Source: Hygrophila difformis (taxonomy: Eukaryota > Streptophyta > Magnoliopsida > Lamiales > Acanthaceae). Taken from it: a stretch of 64,000 nt of DNA. The position numbers and the translations under genes were made by a program. The stretch covers positions 32,019,383 to 32,083,382 of the forward strand of contig JAOANR010000006.1 of the NCBI GenBank assembly GCA_030278955.1, written 5' to 3'. Of this stretch, positions 34,397 to 45,101 are shown one piece after another; the stretch's first letter is position 1, and every line of letters starts with the position of its first letter. Under the pieces are notes generated by a model, which saw only the letters and a list, made by a program, of their open reading frames with translations, searched no databases and was not told the DNA's origin.

Positions 34397-35238
34397 TGTT
34401 AGGGAATTAATTTGAGTTGTAAAGATGTTCGCTGAAATCGTTTGTTGGGACAATTCTCCAACAACGAGTACACTAATCCACTGAGAAATTACAAAAGGAC
34501 AGTGACGTGGCCACAGCTTCTTAGCAAGCTTTTAGGAATTTTGAATGGGCCTTGCGAGTCTACAAATACCTATTTTCGTCCTTGATCTTCTTGAGACTCA
34601 TTCCAGCCGCAAAAGGATAGAAAACAGAGCATTTGAGAGTCCTTCACTGCAATGGAAAGCTAAGGAAGTTGGAGTTGTTCAACCCCCATTTTCGTTGTCT
34701 GTAGAAGGCTCAAACAACCATATTCTGCTGGGTACATCTCTAGTTGTTTGATTCCTCTATTATTTTGGGGTTGATTGGTTTGTGTTTAGAATTCTCATGA
34801 TTTATATCTTGTAAACACAAACATGGGGCCTATGTTGGGTGTTGTATCATCATGTGCTTGATTAGATTAAGTAGCTAGATTCACAAACACCGTTTCCACA
34901 TCATCTAGTGAATTGTGTGACAGCAGCCGGATAGACACACCTTGGGGCTTCCGGTTGTTTCCTTAGTCTGTTGGAGGGATAAGGATGTTCATTAGTTAAT
35001 AGGGTGTGTGTAAAATAGGTTGAAAAACAATTGCAACATGTTTAGTGATGTTCTAGTGAAAACCTTGCTTGGGGCCCCCAGACGTAGATCGATTGATCGA
35101 ACTGGGTGAACAAACTTTGTGTTCATTGTTTTTACTTCTGCACTCTGTTTTGTGTTTATCTGTGGTTGTTGACAGCAGGTTGTTGAAACAACGACTGAAA
35201 ACACATACATGGTTCTTCCTACCAGTTTGGGCCTGTCA
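34397..35238 (+). repeat. Complete central LTR of the copia composite
   Basis: The LTR is 842 bp, TGTTAGGG...CCTGTCA, followed by ATTGGTATAAGAGCAGG (35239-35255), a primer site resembling TGGTATCAGAGC. It serves as 3' LTR of the left unit and 5' LTR of the right unit. Confidence 0.9.
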
Positions 35239-35285
35239 ATTGGTATAAGAGCAGGGCTCTAAGTATTAGCTGAGTTTTGTTCAAA

Positions 35286-35899
35286 ATGAATCGAGAGAGT
35301 GCTTCTTTTTTTACGACACCTTTCTTTGATGGTTCAAATTACTCATACTGGAAGAATCGCATGGGGATATTCATTCAGTCAGTAAGCATGGAGCTTGGAA
35401 TGCTGTCGTAAAGCCCTGGGAACAACCTATGAATAAAATTTGCACACGTGCCAGTGAATCCACTGCTGCTGTTGTCACATATGTTCCATCTACTCAGGAA
35501 GAGATGACTGCATTGGAAAAGAGTCGGCAACAGGGAAATGTTACTGCCCTGAATTGTCTGTTTAGTGGCATTGATGAATCTCAATACCATATGATCTCTA
35601 GCTGCACTACAGCCTATGAAGCTTGGCATGTTTTGGAAGCTTCTCATGAAGGTTCCTCTGATTTTCGTGCTTCAAAATTACAGCGGATTCAGTCTACCTT
35701 AAATAGCATGAGAATGCAAGAAGATAAGAATATTTCTGCTTACTATGGTCGCTTTAAGAAGTTGATCAATGAGACACTAGCACTTGGGTTGAAATATGAT
35801 AATGATAAGCTGGTCAGAAAGATGTTGAGAACAGTCTCAAAGAAGTATCAATCCAAGGTTTCCACTCTTGAAGAACTTGACAAGACCAAAACCTTCACG
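35286..35899 (+). pseudogene. Second copia gag N-terminal part
   Basis: From MNRESASFFTTPFFDG (35286) with SNYSYWKNRMGIF, through a stop near 35410 and a frameshift, to the UBN2-type body (35429-35899) with YEAWHVLEASHEG and KNISAYYGRFKKLI, ending KTKTFTVE. It supplies the gag half missing at 26114. At 35900 it joins the last 58 bp of the LTR at a GTTGA microhomology. Confidence 0.85.
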
Positions 35900-35957
35900 G
35901 TTGAGACAACGACTGAACAACGCATACAGGGTTATTCCTACCAATTTGGGCCTGTCA
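35900..35957 (+). repeat. 3' end of a third LTR
   Basis: It matches 35182-35238 (GTTGARACAACGACTGAA to CCTGTCA) and is followed by the outer target duplication ATTGT. Confidence 0.85.
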
Positions 35958-35962
35958 ATTGT

Positions 35963-36599
35963 TTATAGTATAATATTTTTTAAGGCACTAAATTATAATA
36001 TATAAATTATAGGTAGTGACATATTATCTATTGCTCGGATGTTGTACAATGCATACACGTATTCATGTAATGCTTAAAATAGTTTAAAGGGCTTGGGGAT
36101 TGTAATCGAATAACAAACTTGAACAATTTTATTTGTTAAATTCGATTTGTTTAATCATATTTTTTACATTACCGCCCATTGGGCGGGGGTAATTCTAATA
36201 TATACTAACAAGTGAAAGGATAAAATAGAACATAATAGAAAACATCATTATATATGTAAATGAAACGATTAAGCAGTGTTAATCGAAAATATATTTCAAT
36301 ACCGGTCTTATAACAAACATGAGATTATGAAAGTATATTTTAAGTTTTGATAGGATCGGATTGTATAGGATAGTGAGATTCTATAATCAAGATCAAAATC
36401 TATTAATTTTTAAAATCCTACAAAAATCTTGTAGAATTTTAAGGGGTAAGATCAAAATCGATATTTTAATAACTATAAGTATAACATTCATTATATAGAC
36501 ATGCACCCTAATATATTATGTTGGCCCCTAGCCCATTAATGAGTAAACTTACATAAGCCCAATAAAGGCATGCAGGCTAGCTAAGGGTGTTCTTTTTTT
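35963..36599. other. AT-rich spacer with a Helitron-like 3' end
   Basis: No gene is seen. A GC hairpin CCGCCC-ATT-GGGCGG (36172-36186) followed eight bases later by CTAA and T (36195-36199) resembles the 3' terminus of plant Helitrons (hairpin, then CTRR, inserted before T). The 5' TC end was not found. Confidence 0.4.
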
Positions 36600-36880
36600 T
36601 CTTTCTTTTTTTTTTTGTTAATCGAGTCGAGTAGCTCAAGCTACTCGAGCTTGGTTTTTTTTTTCTAATCTAGTCTGAGTCGTTCGAGTGCTTGAGCTTT
36701 CCGACTTTTTTCCTTTAAATTATTTTAAAAATAAATATAAAAAAGAGTCGAGTACTCGATACTCAACTCGACTCGAATCAATACTCGACGAGTATCATGT
36801 ATTTAAGCTCGATACTTGACTCGACTCAAATTTTCCGAGTACAGAGTTGAATTTTTTTGAATCAAGTCCGGAGTCGAGTT
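36600..36880. repeat. CGAGT/ACTCG palindromic repeat cluster
   Basis: Many copies of GAGTCGAGT, ACTCGAGC and ACTCGACTCG in both orientations lie in about 280 bp, able to form large imperfect hairpins. There is no coding content. It is probably a degenerate non-autonomous element or its terminal region, type unknown. Confidence 0.6.
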
Positions 36881-36896
36881 CAAATAGCTTTCCTAG

Positions 36897-36920
36897 TATA
36901 TATATATATATATATATACA
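36897..36920. repeat. (TA)n microsatellite
   Basis: A run of alternating TA next to the CGAGT cluster. Confidence 0.9.
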
Positions 36921-37117
36921 AATAAATGAATAAGTAATTAAAAATAGTGGAACATGTACACCAATTATTGGCATACAAATGAAGATAAAAAAATATATGT
37001 ATACATAATATAAATAAATTAAAAAAAAAATGAAAGTGCTATGATCAAGAACCGTGTATTACCAATAATAGATTTTAAAAAAAATAACTAATAGTCGCAG
37101 AGGCAATAATGATACAT

Positions 37118-37162
37118 GCAATAATAACAATAACAACAACAACAACAATAACAACAACAGTA
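37118..37162. repeat. (AAC)n/(AAT)n microsatellite
   Basis: A run of AAC and AAT triplets, which also creates a spurious Tyr/Cys-rich frame on the minus strand. Confidence 0.9.
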
Positions 37163-37439
37163 AGGTATAAGGGGACAAACACCAATTAATTGGTGCTGCA
37201 GATAGAGTGATAATAATGTGTAGATCTCAGAATCTGTACATTGAATTAAAAATAAAAATAAATAATAAAAATAATAATACGCATATTGCCCTAAAAAAAC
37301 CCATTCTGCATGAAATGCAAACAAGAGCAAAAATCGTTATCTCTTAAAGAGGAAAGTAGTAAAGAGAGAACAAAGATTATATTATAGATAGCTGAAAATA
37401 TTATACATATAGTGGGTAAAACAGTATAAAGAGGTGCTT

Positions 37440-38668
37440 GAGTATTCCAGTTCCAGAATCTGAGTAAGCCATCATATAAAGAAAAAATTGTAAGTAATAT
37501 TCCATGGGCATTGTCCCAAAGTTTAATTTTGTCATGTTTAATTCCAATTATTTTAAATAATTTTAGAATTATTCATGCAAATGAGTTTATGCAGAGGAAA
37601 TGCCCCATTATGAGTTTAAACATTTTTGGACTAAGCCATGCATGTGAAAATTATATTTTCAGTGTGTGGCATGTAATTTTTTGAGATAATATTATAAGGG
37701 ATATACTCCAATTAGGGTTGTCTTCGTAAGAGCATTATGAAGACGATTGTGCTAGCCAAGGGTCTCACAGTCAGTTCTAGATGCAAGGGAGGACCGCCCT
37801 TGTATACTCATAGTCTTGACTTCGGACACTATGAAAGCATGCCAGGTCCTATGAGATACCCCTGGTGTAGATGTCATAGTTGAGCTACATGACAGAGAAT
37901 CAGTTTTAAACGGTTTGACATGCCATTTACTGCTTGAGTCATGTTATTTAATTTTTGTCCTAAAGAGTATAAATTTATTTATTCAACCGGTGTATCGATG
38001 AATTATACATTGACTCTTTTCATGTTTTGATATATGTGGAGATGATTGAAGCACGGGCACGGGCGTGGGTATCAAATCTCTTTGTAACATATACTTCCTC
38101 TGTTTTTCTTTAATTGCTACCGACCCACCTAGTGCGCAGTCCAATGCACATTTTAAACCATTAATAACTCAAGTTTGGTACAAGTAAAAATTCTAAAAGT
38201 TCGATATTTAAAAACTACACGACAAGACGAATTTAGCAAGATCTCACTTGATTATATTTTAACTTGTATAAATATGATAAAATTGAAATCAAATCAATGA
38301 AATGAACAGTGGCAACATTTGCAATGTTGAAAATAATTGAAAACGGAGGAAGTATATAAATAAATATATATTATCAGTTTAAAAAAAAACTACTTTTTAA
38401 ACTTTAGAATATTATGTAAGTTACTTCGGGAACGACGACCCTTAGTCGTCACATGTTTGCAAACTCTAATATATAATATTTTGTAATTAATAAAGTTATA
38501 TTTTAAGTATGTTATAATAGTTTACTTGATTAGCCTTAGCGCCAATTAATTAAGTTAGTCAGGGCCAGGCCTAAGCGAGCTTAATCAGGGGGCGTGGCAG
38601 TAACAACTCCGAATTCCTATTTGAGGCTTCCGCCGCACAAGTAAGAGTACGAAAACAGGGGTGTTACA
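37440..38668 (+). repeat. Gypsy-type LTR, family B, copy 1
   Basis: It is homologous to 56450-57701 over most of its length. Shared blocks include CATGCATGTGA, AAGGGTCTC and TGTAGATGTCATAGTTGAGC, and it ends AACAGGGGTGTTACA at 38668 with TGGCAGTAACAACTCC shortly before. The left end is not placed. An M1 MITE is nested at 38094-38352. The right end cuts straight into a copia gag frame. Confidence 0.7.
38094..38352 (+). mobile_element. M1 Stowaway-like MITE
   Basis: Ends CTTCCTCTGTTTTTCTTTAA and its imperfect complement (AAACGGAGGAAG) are flanked by TA. The core ACGAATTTAGCAAGATCTC matches the M1 family. It is inserted in the family B LTR. Confidence 0.85.
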
Positions 38669-39016
38669 AATTGTTTCAGTAAAAATAACTTATTATTCCC
38701 TGTCTTAGAAGCATAAAGCTTTTCAAGCTTATCCCACAACACCTTGGCATTTGTTTCTTTAGCAACCAAATTTAACACATTATCATCAACACACTGTCGA
38801 ATAAAACCACATGCTTCTTGATGCTCGAAGTCCCAATCCTCATCTAATTTTGATTCTGGTTTCGAAGTAGCAAACACAGGTAGATGCAGACTTTTTACAA
38901 ATAGAAGATCTTTCATCTTCCCCAGCCATTTGTGATAATTCAACCCATTCAACGAAATCATCTTACTTCTGTTAATTTCCATTATTCAAAAAACAACAAA
39001 AGCTCTGATACCATTC
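38669..39016 (-). pseudogene. Copia gag N-terminus with primer site
   Basis: On the minus strand MEINRSKMISLNGLNYHKW starts at 38982 and continues with KETNAKVLWDKLEKLYASKT and NKLFLLKQ, as in copia gag polyproteins. The frame is cut at 38668 by the gypsy LTR. Upstream a primer site TGGTATCAGAGC (complement of 39003-39014) separates it from an LTR. Protease and pol are absent. Confidence 0.88.
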
Positions 39017-39687
39017 TGTTAGAAATTCACCAACACTTCACAAGTTCAAAATTCACCGCGGACAACCAATTACCAAGTTGTTAGAATATTGAAGAAACAT
39101 TAACAAAAAACAAGCAAGCAAGAACACAAAGCATTTACGTGCGTGGAAAACCCTTCCAATTCGAAAGGGAAAAACCACGAGGCTCTTGAGCCTATCTCCA
39201 ATCCACTATCATCAAAAGAGATTACACCAAAGTCTGCAAAATCACAACCCAAATATGTGGCCTTACAACACAAAGTCACTACAATCTCAAACTCCACCAA
39301 GATCACCAAAAATCAGAAAATGAGAACACAAAACTGCTTTCACAAATAGAAAATCGCACAGAAAATTCTGAATATTCAAATTTGATCTCCACCGTTCAGA
39401 ATTAAGCTCAAGACGTCCGACACCAACTATAAAATTTTCACCCCGATCGGAAAAGATCTGGTGTGCCGATTGCTCTGAATTCATAAATTGGTCCGAGTCC
39501 TCTAGCTGCTGCGTCTTTTTTTTCTTTTTCAAAGTGTTTTACTTGCTGTGTACTCCACTCTTTATTATTATTATTATTATTTCAGCTCTCCCTGTTCCAC
39601 TGAAATGTCACCCAAAATGGGCCAAATTGAAGACATTAACTGGGGCTTTGATAACACATAGTTGGGATTTGGGAGCCCAACCCAACA
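39017..39687 (-). repeat. LTR of the copia remnant
   Basis: The LTR is 671 bp; on the minus strand it starts TGTTGGGTTGGGCTCCC (39687) and ends GAATTTCTAACA (39017), directly followed by the primer site. It contains a (TTA)n run at 39566-39581. Confidence 0.85.
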
Positions 39688-40579
39688 CTTCGGTAAATAA
39701 TTAGATGTTAGAGTTTGAAGTTTAAAGTTTGGAATTTAGAATTTACAGTTTGGATTGGAGGTTGGGGTTTGGAATTAGTGGCGAACAATAATTTTAAATT
39801 GAGATAATTGTAAGTAATGATGTTTGGCGTTCGAGTTTAAAATTAGATTTTAGAGGTTGGAGTTGAAAAATTAAACGTTGGGAAGATGGACGTTTAGAGT
39901 TTAGAGGTTAAAATTTAACGGTTAATGAAATTGGTGTTTTCTACATAAAGTATTTTCAATTATTTTTAGTATATATTTTAAAAATTAAACACTAAACCCT
40001 GACGTTTTTTTCTCAAACACAACCTTAACCTTTCTTTTAAAACCTTAATTGATGTCATAACCAACAACGAACATAACTTTGATCGTATTAAATACGAAGT
40101 AATACTCTAAAACTAAAGGAATTTATCAGGGAAAAAAAAAATCATCCCTCACACTGAGTGTATGTAGAACTAAAATGCCAATTTTTATTCAAGAATTTGG
40201 ATTTTATAGGATTTAAATTTGACAGATTTTGAATTCGTTTACCGGTTTGGTTTGGAGGATTTTATAATTTGATCATGTTTGTGGTTTGTGATCTGTTAAT
40301 TTGTCGGACGATACCTCATGTATATAAATAAATTAATATTTTTAATTTCATTATATTATCATTTATTTTTAATTTACTTTTATATTATTATTTTAATTTA
40401 TATATTTATTATTTATTATATTTTAATTTATATATTATTATTTTATTTTATCCTTTTTTCATTCAATAGATTTTGATGATTTTGAAATACCAAAGAATTT
40501 TCAAATTCTCTGCTTAATTTTCACTAAACAAGATTATGAAAGATTTGAATATTCAAATTTCTTCAATGTAGGGATGAGA
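39688..40579. other. AT-rich spacer with degenerate GTTTAGA repeats
   Basis: Loose repeats of the kind GTTTRRAGTTT/GAATTTAGA run through 39710-39960 without a clear period, followed by very AT-rich sequence. No gene is present. Confidence 0.5.
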
Positions 40580-40705
40580 ACTTGCCCAAAAGTGACTAGT
40601 CTCTGATTTTCAATTTTATGGTTGGGGTTTGATTCCTCACCCAGCTCATATCCCTTCTTTTTTATTTTTTGTAATTTGTGTGGCATAAAATACGACCACC
40701 TTTAT

Positions 40706-40707
<2 letters not shown>
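40580..40707 (+). repeat. tRNA-derived SINE, family S1
   Basis: It has a B-box-like GGGTTTGATTCC and the family block TTTGTAATTTGTGTGGCAT. The A box is eroded (ACTTGCCCAAAAGTGAC). The 3' end runs into a poly(C) tract where the L1 fragment begins. Confidence 0.7.

Positions 40708-40728
<21 letters not shown>
40708..40728. repeat. C21 homopolymer followed by A9
   Basis: 21 C then 9 A lie exactly between the SINE and the 3'-truncated L1. This could mark a repair junction. Confidence 0.95.
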
Positions 40729-40738
<10 letters not shown>

Positions 40739-40740
<2 letters not shown>

Positions 40741-43700
40741 CCTCTTGTGAACCAAACTAACCCTTAGAAAAGAGAACTTGCATGCTGAAGTGCTAGGACT
40801 GAAGATATCTTCACGACATAGGTCTTCCTTGCTGCTAAGGTGCGCCAACTGATATTTGAGATCCGTTTGCTGACTTTGTATTACTTTGAGCCTTGAAAAA
40901 TTCAAAGGCCTTCTCTTTTATAATTTTTGGATCCTCAACCCAAACCCCATCGACATTAAGACCCCCAATATAGTTTCTTCTCCTCTTGGCCCCTGTTAGC
41001 GCGTGAAAAAAGTTAGTATTTTGGTCCCCCTCCCTAATCCACTGGATTTTAGATTTTTGGAACCATCTTCTTTCCTCATCCAACAACAAACTCTTTAATT
41101 CTTTCTTCTTGTCAATCCACTCGATCTTATCTGCACCATCAATACCCCCACCCTGGAAAGTTTCTTCAATCTCGCTAATTCCCTCTTGCACTTTCTTAAT
41201 CCGATCGTCCAGATCCTTAGCACCATAACCCTCCCAACCTTTAATTCTACTCTTTAACCCCTGAAGACGACCATTTAGTTTGCACTCCCACTGCGGATGG
41301 TCCTCCTCCCAAGCAGCCTTCACCAACTCTTGAAAACCAGGGTCATCCATCCAATAATTGTAAAAACGAAATGGTTTATATCCCCACTCTCCCCCCATCT
41401 CTAAACTAACCGGATAATGATTTGACAAAACCGACTCACACTTCTTTTGACTAACAACTCCATCCAAACAAAGTCAATCATCCGAAACTAGAAACCTATC
41501 AAGCCCACTACAGGCACTTCCCCCCCTCCAAACCCAAGTGAACCTCCTCCCTTCAAAGGTAAATCCACAAGCCCCACACGATCAATAAAATCTCTAAAAT
41601 CGCTAATTGAACCCCATCAGAACTCTCCCCAATTCTCTCCCCAGGCCCCCCTACCGCATTAAAGTCTCCTGTAAGACACCAAGACTCCCCATTCCCTACA
41701 TTACATTTCAGTACCAAGAACTCCCAAAAATCACTCCGCGCCCTCCTATCATTTGGTGCATGTATACACAACAGATTCAAAATCTCGCACACTCCCCCAA
41801 TCCTACCTCTCAACCATATGTACTGATGATCTTTTTCTACAACATTAAAAGACACTCTTCCTTCATCCCATACCACCAATAAACCCCCAGCGCTTCTAAT
41901 TAATGGTTGAAAACAAAATTTGCACCCGGACGAGCCCCAGAGCCTATATACTAGTATTTCCTTAATCTCTATCATCTTCGTCTTCTGAAAACACACAACT
42001 GCAGGTTTATGATCTCTACACAGCCTAACCACCACTCTCCTCCTCACCCCCCCCCCAGGCCTCTAAGATTACACGTAATGATCTTCATTTTGAAAAATAA
42101 CACGCACAAAAAGATACCCAAACCCGAATAGAAATTAAGCCTCACTCTCCACCTCCTCCAATATCCTTTCTAAAGCCACCCCCCTGTCCACCAAACAACC
42201 CAACCCCAATTTCCCCGCCAGGTCCAGTCTCTCTACAACTTCCGAATAATCGCTCAGCCGCACACCCTTCTTGGTCCAGATCGTGGAGAATTCCAATTGA
42301 GCAAATGCAGCTTCCGTTGGACCGTGCAGTAAGCTGCCTGCCACCCAACCCCCCTGCCACCGGATCCGCCAGTTCGCCCTCTTCTCCTACCTTTACGAAC
42401 CATATCCTTTCTTCCCCGAATAACTTTAGCCACGGCTTCCTTCACCACTTTCAGCGCTTCAATCCTTTCCACCTCCGCTTCCTCCCGCACCCCTTGGCAC
42501 CCTAATTCCTCCGGCCTAGTCTCCAGAATCACTTCAAGAGACAAAGCCTCCTCACAATCCGTACCCCCGCCACCCGTCTCCAGTGCAAAATCTGCAACCA
42601 CTCTGTCATCCTCGACCCCCTCTGTGATAGGAACTACAGAACCCTCACCTAATCTAATCGACTTCTCCACCTCGATCATATCTACATATAAAAGTCCTTG
42701 GGCTCTGGGTCGGTCACTCGCATACTCCAACCCATCTCCTTCGTTTGGGCCACTTTTATTTATTCCAAGCTAAGTCCAAGTCTTAGTCCCCCTTTCATTT
42801 GTTTTATCTCCATCAGACATGCACCCCTCAAGGCCCATATTTTTCTCGCGGCCCTTTAGTTCCCTACTAGCCCCTGAGATAATAGCCCTACACCCGTTGG
42901 GATTCCCAGACGTTGGCTCATGATTGTTGTCAGCCACTAAAATTAAATTTTTACCCTCCCTATGCATGCACCCTTTTGAGCTTTGAACTTCCCCACGTAT
43001 TGTGGTTCGGGACCTTACAATATGCAGCCTCTCCGGCCAGATTTCCACGTCCCCCACTGTCACCACCTCCGCCGGAATCTTCTCCGCTACGTCTGAACAT
43101 GAGCCAGCGGCCACGACCACCTTTTCGCAGAAGTTTGAAACTATTCTTACTGAAAATATTTTGTCCTTAACCTTGATCATCACATTTGATGGAATAGTTG
43201 CATTCTCCTTCAAGGCTACCAATATTCTTGCCCTATCCAATCTCATCATCCCCTTCGTTTCACTGTCCAAGTTTACCACCCTGCCCCAACTCTCAACAAT
43301 ACTCTGAAAATTATCTTCACACTATACCGTGAATGGTAATCCGAACAAATATATCCACACTAGATGCTTCCTGATAATGGTATCATGCGCCCATTTTCTC
43401 TTCCATTCAACATACTTTCGATCCCCTTGATTGGCGAGGAAGGTGTCCCTGTCATTCTCACTATTGAAAACAGCCACCACTACAAGTCCACCTCCGTAGA
43501 TCACCTCCTCACACTCTTTGAACTCCTTGTATAACCAATCTTAGAACCCAGTGAGCATGTCCATGTGTCGGATGCTCACCACCGCAGACCTTTCTAGCCG
43601 TCGTTGATTCTTCTCAACCACCTTCAAACTTACCACCTTCTCATTCTTATGGATAAAACCCTCGCCTCTCCCGCCCCTGCCTCCTCTCGCAATCTCCGCG

Positions 43701-44204
43701 TACGATCTATCATCCCTCCATGCATCTGAGAAATGAGCACGCGTGCCTCCTGACCTCCCTACAACCATTCTCCCATTATATTGTTTTACACCACTTGGTC
43801 TGAAAACCCCCTCCTCTCCTACCAACCGACCGAAGTTCCTGCTGGTCGTGGCCCAACGTGCTACAAGTTTTTTACACTCCACAGTCCATCCATTCATTTT
43901 TTTATGGCCTTCTCCGCTTCAATTCTATTTTGGAATCTGAAGAAGCCGAACTTACAACCCCTAACCTCCTATCTCCTAACCGGAATAAACCACTCCCTCA
44001 CCTTCGCCACCCTTTCAATCTCTTTTATCAACAAGTTGATGGGAGTATTCAAAGGAATATTGCCAATGTATACCCCCCCCCCCCCCCGCCCCCCCGTTCC
44101 GGCACAGACTTCCCATTTAGCCACCTTGCCTTCACTCCTTGTCTCCCCCAACAACCTGCTCCTCCTCCGGTGCTGGACCCCTGATTCACTCCTCCTCCTT
44201 CCAT
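40739..44204 (-). pseudogene. 3'-truncated L1 (copy B): ORF1 and start of ORF2
   Basis: On the minus strand, from an ATG at 44204: an N-terminal glycine-rich stretch with a G15 run, GVYIGNIPLNTPINLLIKEI (RRM-like start), a stop, then RWATTSRNFGRL, YAEIARGG and a DUF4283-like part (EEVIYGGGLVVVAVF, VWIYLFGLPF). A long acidic region follows to 42135. The endonuclease starts about 42060 and is clear at 42047-41553 (AVVCFQKTKM, GDFNAVGG, CIHAPNDRR). The next frame (41467-40835) has the linker before RT (LLLDEERRWFQKSKIQWIREG). RT, zf-RVT and RNase H are missing, so the 3' half is gone, which is unusual for a LINE. Several stops and shifts show it is dead. It is the same family as 49723-56252. Confidence 0.88.
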
Positions 44205-45101
44205 AACCCTGGTTCCCTCTCTTTTCTAATGAACATGTTTAAACAACAAAACAGTGAGTAGCGACGCAAACATGGATTGATTCACTTTTAGCATATTGGG
44301 AGTGAAAATTCTTTTTCTTCAAAGCATTCTTCATCAGGTTTGTACGCTTCCCCACCACCCTTTTTTTTTATTTATTTCCTTTAATTTGTTTTGGATAGTA
44401 ATTGATAATAGCAGATGCAGTGGATTTCAATTTTAGCATATTGGGAGAATTTTACGTTTTGTTGAAAAAATTTAGGTGTTGTATTCATTAGCTCTACCCG
44501 CCCGTAGCAAAGTTAAGAGGAGTTTGATCATCATTTTCTAAAGCTAAAAAGATTACAAGAACGCTTTCAATCCTATGCATAACAATTCAGAGCTGAGTAC
44601 ACTGTTTATAAAACTAAAAAGTGTGTATATATTTAAATAAAAGATATATTCCCTTCATTTTTTTTTAAAACGAAAATAGCTTTTAGCTTTTGCATCGTGC
44701 ACCATAGCAATCTTTGATGATATATTAGCAATCTCATTAGCTTTGGCAGTTCTATTATTCTCTTTGCCCACTAGCATTAGGGAAATAGCTTAATATAAAT
44801 TGATGATTGATAAAATGATGGTTTATTTTATTGCTTACCAATTTATTAGTATGTTGTTTTCTGTGTGTGTCCTTTAGTTTGTGAATTTCTTATTGATTTC
44901 CACTATGCCATTGCAACTTTTTGTTTGGATCCTTCTAAAACTTTCTTTTGATGACACATTTGAAATTAAGAATTCACTATGTTTTTAGTGTATTGGAATA
45001 TATACATTCGTGATTTATACTTGAATCAAAATATTTATTTACTTTATAGTGTATGGTTTAATTCATCTTATTTACCATGTTCCAATTGTTTTATATGTAG
45101 C
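44205..45101. other. AT-rich spacer
   Basis: No gene is seen. It probably includes the 5' part of the Harbinger element that follows (AGGTGTTGTATTCATTAG near 44473 only loosely resembles its end). TTTTAGCATATTGGGAG occurs twice (44287 and 44432). Confidence 0.4.

Larger units (their letters stand above)
25638..35957 (+). mobile_element. Composite Ty1/copia element with outer TSD ATTGT
   Basis: The unit is bounded by TGTTAGGGAATTAAT at 25638 and CCTGTCA at 35957, with ATTGT at 25633-25637 and 35958-35962. Contents in order: LTR 5' part (25638-26111), gag from its middle onward, pol, an env-like extra ORF, polypurine tract, a complete LTR (34397-35238), primer site, a second gag N-terminal part (35286-35899) and the last 58 bp of an LTR (35900-35957). 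This is what remains of an LTR-internal-LTR-internal-LTR tandem after two deletions. The post-pol ORF and size suggest the Sirevirus lineage, by inference. Frames are broken many times and no product is intact. Confidence 0.9.

Noticed and set aside
37088..37330. Tyr/Cys-rich minus-strand protein
   Set aside because: It arises from the AAC/AAT microsatellite read in reverse; no family resemblance.
42305..44206. Proline-rich plus-strand frames at L1 copy B
   Set aside because: They are antisense shadows of ORF1; no motifs.
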